Source of the DNA: Muricea muricata
Lineage: Eukaryota; Cnidaria; Anthozoa; Malacalcyonacea; Plexauridae
Reading direction: 5' to 3'
Assembly: GCA_963855995.1 (NCBI GenBank)
Contig: OY979719.1
Span: 6,448,001-6,512,000 of the forward strand
Length of the DNA stretch: 64,000 bases
The notes beneath the pieces are model-generated. The model was not told the origin of the DNA and ran no database searches. It worked only from the letters and a program-made list of their open reading frames with translations. A program made the position numbers and the translations under genes. How positions within the stretch are numbered: the stretch's first letter is position 1; the number at the start of each line of letters is the position of its first letter. Positions 56,773 to 64,000 of this stretch are shown here, in pieces.

Positions 56773-57685
56773 CAATAATTGTTTAATATGTTATAGTTTA
56801 TAAATTACTCGTAACTATCATCTCATGATTTAATTCTTTCTACTATTGCAAAGGGTGATGGGATGTGAAAAAAACGCACAAGAAAAGAAAAGAATGAACG
56901 ATCCTGGACGACAAGACCCACAAAACAACAATCCACAAGAATGAGAAGACACGACATTGTAATAGAAAGTAGTGGTAATGTGCAAGTTAGTGGAAAACAA
57001 GATACTTATTATTGAGGGATCAAAGAGGATTTAATAGATATTTCTCGTTAATGAAAAAGAGAAGACAGCAAATTAAGTGAAAAAAATTGGATTGAAATAA
57101 CATTGATATCAAATACATTCAACAAAATAATTAAATAGAATACCTAGGAGTTTGGCAGTCAATTTTCGAGTCAAAAAACAGGTAAAAATATGGTAAATGT
57201 CGACAATATTTTTTAAAGAAACAATACCTTAACGCCTGGAAATTTCGTCTCTAACATTTGGATTTGGATATTTCTAAAAACAAAACAAAATAACATGTAG
57301 GATTGAACGTTTTACAAAAATAAGTTTCGTAATAATGCCACTAAATTATAGTTGATGGATTTGGTCACTATTTTTGGTTTGCACATGCCGTCATTTCGTG
57401 TGATTGGGCGCCATCTTGGTTGACTCTGCAGATTACTTCAGCTGTTTACAGCGAAACACTGGTGTCAATTTACTATTTCATCGTTAGTTTTAGCGTATTA
57501 TGAATGATACTTTAAAGATGTATGGCTCGATAGGATCAGATATAATGAATAGATACTTTGTGGTTGCCATGTGTTTCAAACGTCAACAAAGATGGCGTCG
57601 ATTGTAAACGATCAATTCCGTCGTTCTACCTTTAAAGAATGTGTTCTCTGGTTAAAAAGCGAGAAAATTTGACTTGTATTCCAAT

Positions 57686-57920
57686 TCACCGTAGCAAAAC
57701 AAATGGTGGCATGTCGATTTTACCAGAATTTAATGCGGGTATCAATCAAGAATAGCAGTGAAATGATATTTAACATAAGCTAATGGACGGAATTTTAACA
57801 CAAGTGACAAAATAACCTATCTGTCTGTTCCTCAAACGAGGTTAATTTACCTTAAGTTTTTAAACGATTTCAGACCGCAAGGCATTCTGGAAAAATCAAC
57901 ACCCGCCATCTTTTTGCTAC
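57686..57920. mobile_element. MITE, CACCGTAGCAAAA family (right-arm copy)
   Basis: CACCGTAGCAAAACAAATGG ... CCGCCATCTTTTTGCTAC. A fuller version of the left-arm copy. Confidence 0.8.
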
Positions 57921-58424
57921 ATTAAATTCCCAAGGGAATATATCATTTCTTTGTTTCTTAGCTAATTTGGTTCATACATCCATGCAAATCAGTAGGATCA
58001 TTATATTTTTTTGTGCATTTTAAATTCCCATGGGAATACAGCATGCTTTGTTTCAATGGTGATGCGTCTGTTTATGGTAATTACTGCATAATGCGAATCC
58101 TCTTTGATTATTAATATGATAAGTATCTTGGTGCTTTCAGATTTGTTTTGGTAAGCAGGAACAATGAAGTCATTGTTTGTGTACACTAAAGCAAATTACG
58201 AAGGTGGTTTGAGAGCAGCTGCGAGGTACCATGCAAATGAAGGCGTTTCGGTTAAATAAGTGTGAGAATTACGGCATTAAAAATTGCATGTCATCTACAC
58301 TTAAGGATATAAGTTGCCAAAAAAAAAAAAACAACTTTAGTGAATCTGTTGAGTTTCAATTGCTTTTTATTTTTGCCTAATTCTCATGCTTATTTGACCC
58401 AGCCTTGGACTTTGGTAAGTATCA

Positions 58425-58666
58425 GGGGCCGGTTGTATCAAAGGCGTTTAGCTTAAACGGTGGATAAGTCAAAAATATGAAACACGTTTCCATGTTGTAT
58501 AAACAAACCAGCTGAAGTTATTTGACCTGAGAAGAACAATTATATATAAAACTAAATATTTATTCTATTTCAACTCATAATTTCGGTTCCGTACTAGGTG
58601 TAAAACTGATTTTTAAATTTCACTTATCCACCGTTTAAGCTAAACGCCTTTGATACAACCGGCCCC
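58425..58666. mobile_element. MITE with GGGGCCGGTTGTATC ends (right-arm copy)
   Basis: Mirror of 42797-43038, same length. Confidence 0.9.
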
Positions 58667-59500
58667 AGGTTTATATTTACTCCGGAACAGTTAACACAAC
58701 GAAAAGCCCATGCCCATTCAGCTAAGGTTTTACGTTTGAAAATTCAATCAAAAACTCAGTCTAAGTGGGTTTAAGTAGCTAGAGATAACGTAATTTATCT
58801 TTTTATTTTGCTTTTTTGTTTATAACGTAATTTATTAGCTAAATGTATGGACTGCGAGGGTGTGCGCCGTGTGTAAGTTGCATGGGGTTAGGTTTATTAA
58901 AGGAATTAAAATTTTTGAAAGTATGCTTAAAAACCAAAATCTGTCGTCACTTCTAACAAAACAGTTAAGAGTAGGTTTCAACATCAACTAAATTGATCTA
59001 TACTATTAACTAAGAAAAATGCGAATTAAGTTTTATATTTTGCAAGCAAATTTTAAATAGAATTCTCACCTGTTTTTATGTACGAGCTTTTTCTGTTTAC
59101 GTTTGATCTAAAATATCCAAATAAATTGCATTTAAAATGCATACTTTACCGAAATTTTAACTCTTTTAATTTTCGAAATTGGGTGGCAGTCGGGGTGGTG
59201 GTGGTGCATGCGGGTTTATCAGCTGTGAGTGACTGTGCGATGGTGAGGAAAGTGAAGGTAACGAATGGAATGCAGGAGCTTAGAACTGAGGAAGACAGCT
59301 TAGAACTGAGGCAGGTAGGCAGTTGGTAGGATCAGCGGGGGGCACTTGACATTTTGGCTTTGGGAATCAAATTTGCATGCTAAGTACTTAAGTCACTAAC
59401 GTTTGTTGTTTTAATTTGTTAGGTACGCGCGGCTGCTCTCTAGGGAAGATCAACTTAGCAATTGTATTAGCACTTGCAAAGTTGGTCTTCTCTTTGCCGG

Positions 59501-59618
59501 CTACCCCGGCCAGTTCTCCGAGTGCTACTTCCACCGTGAATAAGTAGAAGTACTTGTACTACATGTATAAGTACTTCTACTTAGGTGGAAGTGGCACTTG
59601 GGGAGCTGGCCGGGGTAG
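59501..59618. repeat. Foldback with CCCCGGCCAG ends (right-arm copy)
   Basis: Mirror of 41845-41962. Confidence 0.85.
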
Positions 59619-60101
59619 GGGGATTTTTTTTATTCAATTTCTCAATTCCCATGGGAATTGAATTTTTAATTAAAAAGGGGTCACAAGTAAATTTTGTAAA
59701 CAATTTATTGAAAAAATTTGTAAAGATTACATACAATTTGAATAACAATAAAAAGAGATTAACTACCACACATTGTACTTATTAAAATAACAACAGAAGA
59801 AAACAGAACATGGCAGAGAGAACAATAACACAAGTGAATGAACAAAGTCCTAAAAAACTTGGGTCTTTTCAACGTAAGTAAATGTTTATACTTCAAAATA
59901 TATTATAACAATGAAACAACTTGAAGTGATAAATTTTGAGAGTTTTGCAAAGGTTTACCCAGCATATAACGAGTTGTTTCACAATTACAAAGAAAAACAT
60001 GTGGCTCAAAACATGCAACTGATAGAGATGACGAGAAGGCTTAACAAGTCTAAGTAGAAAGGTTTTCAAAAGTTAGTCACATTTGTATAACCATATGTAA
60101 C

Positions 60102-60180
60102 TACCCTGTCAACTCTCCCAGTGGGAAGAACCGGAGTACCCGGAGAAAACCCACGAGTTTTGGCGGAGCGTTGACCAACG
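60102..60180 (-). mobile_element. SINE body fragment (right-arm copy)
   Basis: Mirror of 41283-41361. Confidence 0.65.
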
Positions 60181-61472
60181 CTTTTTCAAATACAGCCAGC
60201 CTCACAGAAGAAAGGTATTTTTGTCAAAAGAAAAATATTATTTTTAATCAATTGTGCTTTTATAAGTCAGAAAAAATACATGCACGAATTACCAACGAAT
60301 TTTGATGGCTTTGAGACATGTAACGTGGGCACATAATTCTTCCTAAAAATACTTTTTTGTACTCGAAACAACCCTTCAAAACGTCGAAAAACAACGAAGA
60401 AACGATTTTTTTATAAATTCCAAATTGACCAAGCTGTAATGTTCGGAGCCACATTTTTCTTATTGCGTTTCTAACCTGACAATGTGAAATGCACTAAACA
60501 TTGCTACCTTTATTTTTTTTTAACAAAAAATTCAAAAATACATAGAATAAAAACCAAGCATTTTTAGAATATTGTGTGTAGCACGACATTTTTCAGAAAC
60601 CAATCTCTTACACTTTTCTTTGCATAACAGTGCATGCGATCTATTTTTCGCAAAAAAATACAAAGAAAGTCTCAGACATCTCATTTTTCTGGTGGGCACA
60701 AGAACAGAAGCTTTTTGTTCAAATTGTGATAATTTATTTGAGATAACTTTGGGCAAAATTCTATTTTTCATTGAAAACAGCCGAAAAATCAATGCTTTGG
60801 CTTTGCCCAGCAACTAATGAAGTCACTCGATAGTGAAGTTGCTTTATATACAATTGATAGTTTCAGTGTTAAAGAGACCAAAATAAAAGTAGAAATACAT
60901 AACTTAGATTGATCTTGGATTGAAAAGTAAAAAATTTATTCGAAGAATCAATTTAAATTTAGTCTTTTTGGAAGGTACCATTGTCAGGTTAGGAACATAT
61001 CTCTTTGAAGTATAAATTCATCTTTACTTACTTGTTGAAAAGACTATATTCAAGAGCCATGTAAACCTGTTTTCTTATATTATTATTACCACGCAAGTAT
61101 TACAAAGTGGAATATTTGAAATGTAAACTTGAACTGAAGCAAAGGAAATGCACATACAAATTCAAAAATATTTCAATTGCCAAAATACAAATTCACCACA
61201 ACCAAACAATATAAAAAGTTCCAGTAGGCAATATGTTGTAATTTTAATTAAGAAACTTATAAAGTAATAAATCATACAGGAAACACAAAAGAAATCATTT
61301 TCTCATCTTACAGAATCGGTATTTTCAAAATCACTTTGCTATAGATCTGATGTATAAAATTGACGAGTTTCACAAGCCATTTACAACATTCGCATCTGTG
61401 TATGTCAGATATCTCGCCTTCAGCTTGGGTTTCTATATCCGATACAACCCGGTCACTTGTATTGTAAATAGT

Positions 61473-63370
61473 ACAAATCAAAATTGTTATCAAATCAAAG
61501 TCTCAAACTAATTTAAATTATTCTACTCCATATAATGCCAGACAGTTTTACTTTTTCTCAGGAAAGACCTTATGTTCAACAAGGTAAATTTGGCATGTTA
61601 ATTAAGAAGTCTGTAAAATTTGAAATTGCATAGTATCAACTAAAAGCTTCATGTGACTTAAAACTTTTTCAAGTCGATGTAATACGAAGAACTCTGGTAA
61701 AGTATTTACTGTATCCAGGCATCAATAGAAAACTTTTAAAATTAAAAATTGTAGTTACTTATACTTATTATTGGCCAACATCTGTACTGCTTGTTTATCT
61801 AGAAAATCTGGCATACTGTCAATTTTTTTAGTCCAAGGAAACTTTTTTACTCTTAAATTCTTACATCTGCCACATCTTTTCTTTGCTAACAAAAAGAGCC
61901 CACAGAATTTATTTGGCAAGTTGTGGTTTTCTTTTTCATTTAAGATATGTAATTAATTGATAAAGTTAAAGAACAACTGCATCAGTTCATCTCAATTCCA
62001 AACAAGTTCCACTTTGTAAACAAAAGACAATATGCTAGCTTATTTTGTCCTTAATAAGTAGTTCATCTTAAAGTTTGAAAGTCAACATTCTAGTACAAAA
62101 TCACAAAGTCTGTATCTAAGATAAATTACCAGTAGTATAAAATATTACAAAGTATTTTTTTAACTTTAAAGGGTCCAATATAACATTGAGAACTATTGTG
62201 ATTTTCAAATGAACTTTCCAAACTTTCAAATGAACACTCAAAGCCAGCTTAAACAAAAGATGATTGAGATAGTAAACCAGGAAATAACATAGGTGTTGTA
62301 ATTTTTTATCAAAAATATGATATAGTGCATATAACAGAAACATTTCAATTAAAAAGTAGAAATATATTTCCTGTGGTTAGTTTTAATTGCTACATATATT
62401 GAAATTTTAGTATAATAATGGATGTTTTTGTTTCTGGCAAAGTCACCTCAATCTCCTTATGTTTAACCAACATTACAAAGTCAAATAATGACAAACACGA
62501 ATGATTAAACACAAATTTATATTTTAATGGGTAAAAATAAATATGTCCAAATTAGTATAATCATGCATATAGGTCTAGTAGGGTACCAATTTTTAGAAAC
62601 AGAATTGTGTTGTTTAGAGGCATAACATATAAAATTGCTAGATTTGATATTTCAGTTTTTTAAGAAAGCCTTTTGTATGTGTTTTCATGAACTCTTGGGC
62701 CATAATTCAATTGATTTGAACCAAATAAGATTCTAACTTTCTTTTAAAACACAGTTCATCATTATTTGACTTTTTCTAAGATTAAAATGCTTCTGGAGCA
62801 CATGAGATTCCACGGTATGTGTACCCACAAAATAATCGTCAAATTAGGTGAGAATGAAACCGTCATGTCCAAAATTATACCGTCCCAAATTGTCCCATAT
62901 TCAATATTGTACATGCAATATTCCAATACCTTTAACAATTTCATTTTTCATAATCTGCCAGTTGTTGAGAGGAGGTTAAGCATTTTGTCGATCTACAAAC
63001 AAATTTCAAAGAATTCTATTGAAGATAGATAACTGAAATGGTAAACAAACTGCAAAAGATAACAATGCAAGTGGTTGTGTAAAAACTAAAGACCACGTAA
63101 AGTCGGCCATTCTGTACAGTGTTTGGATTTGACAGTTTGAATTTTAATTGCCTCAAGAAAAGTCTAAAAGGCATTAAAAACATAACATTCCTTGTTCTTT
63201 TTTAACATCCCGACCTTGCACGACTCCCACATCCTGCTCCGTCTCCTCCTATCCACCTCCCACCCTCAAGGCCCTGTCACACGGTGCAATTTTTCTTGCA
63301 CTTGTAACTGCTCCGTCTCCTTCTCTATCCACCTCTTACCCTTAAGGCCCTGTCACACGGTGCACTTTTC
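61473..63370. other. Gene-free part of the right arm
   Basis: AT-rich mirror of 38095-39990, differing by only a few bases. The GCACCGTGTGACAGGGCC tandem unit is at about 63230-63370. Confidence 0.7.
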
Positions 63371-63376
63371 CTTGCA

Positions 63377-63621
63377 TTCACCGTAGCAAAAAAGATGGCG
63401 ACATGTCGATTTTACCAGAATGCATTGCAGGTATCAAGAAAGAATACGTGGGAAAAGATGACAAGAAACAAAGCTACTGGATTGAAATTTTAACACAAGT
63501 GTGAAAATAACCTATTGTCTTCTGTCTGTTCTTCAAAAGACGTTAATTTGCCTTTTTAAACAATTTCAGACTGCCATGCACTCTGGTAAAATCGACATTT
63601 GCCATCTTTTTTGCTACAGGG
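63377..63621. mobile_element. MITE, CACCGTAGCAAAA family (uninterrupted right-arm copy)
   Basis: CACCGTAGCAAAAAAGATGG ... GCCATCTTTTTTGCTAC, 245 bp. It shows the pre-insertion state of 37405-38088. Confidence 0.85.
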
Positions 63622-63962
63622 AAAATCTACTCTTAAGTAAATTTGTGACAAATGTTTGGTACGTTAAAAAACCCCAGCAAACTGTGATGGAAACTTGCAT
63701 TTGCCAATTTTACATCTCCCAATAGTAGAATTGCATTTCAAGTTGCAAGAAAAATTGCATTGTGACAGGACCTTTATTCTCCAGTGTTTCCGCCAACCTG
63801 CTCCCACCATTAGATGGAAAGTCCTTTTTTCACTACATTTTAGTAATTAGGCTACCCCCCTCCTCTCACAAGTCTGTAATCGCCTGACGAAATCAATTGG
63901 TCGACAGTCCAAGGCATGTTTTGTAATCGAAATTCACAAAATTAAAATTAAATTGCCTTTTT

Positions 63963-63990
63963 ACTCCGCCTGCCGTAGGCGAGGCGGAGT
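63963..63990. repeat. GGCGGAGT hairpin heading a repeat (copy 2)
   Basis: The same 28-bp hairpin and the same following TTTTAAATTCG as at 35930. It begins exactly where the right arm stops matching. The window ends 10 bp later. Confidence 0.7.
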
Positions 63991-64000
63991 TTTAAATTCG

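Larger units (their letters stand above)
51392..63962 (-). repeat. Right arm of the giant inverted repeat
   Basis: The reverse complement of 37061-50816 without that arm's four insertions, hence ~1.2 kb shorter. The match stops at 63962, where the GGCGGAGT hairpin begins. Its content mirrors the left arm. In addition it keeps ~17 bp in the MITE at 57686-57920 that the left arm has lost. Confidence 0.95.

Noticed and set aside
37061-63962. Polinton/Maverick or herpesvirus-like giant transposon as explanation for the palindrome
   Set aside because: Inverted repeats occupy nearly the whole unit, and no polymerase B, integrase, ATPase, protease or capsid-like frame was found.

Overview
Nuclear DNA of an invertebrate metazoan. 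It is AT-rich, has phase-1 exon shuffling of EGF modules, GT-AG introns of a few hundred bases to several kb, tRNA-derived SINEs, many MITEs and foldback elements, and two recognisable animal genes (COX7A2L, PPP1R37). The repeat landscape makes a cnidarian or another non-bilaterian marine animal my best guess, but nothing in the window proves the taxon.

Region 1 (about 0.3-18.9 kb, + strand) is one large gene. Its 5' end lies left of the window or was not found. Two or three exons code for an unrecognised N-terminal ectodomain, then come four single-exon EGF modules, then 20 copies of a Cys-rich ~150-residue module that I do not recognise. Fifteen of these modules sit in one 6.67 kb exon. All splice phases join, giving about 3,240 codons in view. 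The introns are full of MITEs, foldbacks and SINE pieces.

Region 2 (19-32.2 kb) holds MITEs, a Penelope-like reverse transcriptase remnant, a nested foldback, a small Cys- and Tyr/Asp-rich ORF, COX7A2L (minus strand, three exons, 114 aa) and, head to head with it, PPP1R37 (plus strand, 12 exons, about 606 aa, RVxF docking site plus leucine-rich repeats). All exon phases of both genes agree.

Region 3 (32.2-37 kb) is gene-poor, with a SINE, a microsatellite, two foldbacks and a hairpin-headed repeat at 35.9 kb.

Region 4 (37.06-63.96 kb) is a giant inverted repeat. The left arm is 37061-50816, the spacer 575 bp, and the right arm 51392-63962. The outer ~6.5 kb of the arms are almost identical and the inner ~7 kb clearly diverged. 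Four insertions, most with direct flanking repeats, are in the left arm only. No established gene was found in the arms, only short open frames, one 30-codon potential exon present in both arms, and MITEs. The structure is either a real giant palindrome or two haplotypes joined head to head in assembly; long reads across 50.8-51.4 kb would decide.

A cross-cutting theme is foldbacks whose stems differ from locus to locus while the tip carries variants of GCCGAAGGCGAG, and a second family (core GGGCCACTC) whose outer stems also differ between copies.
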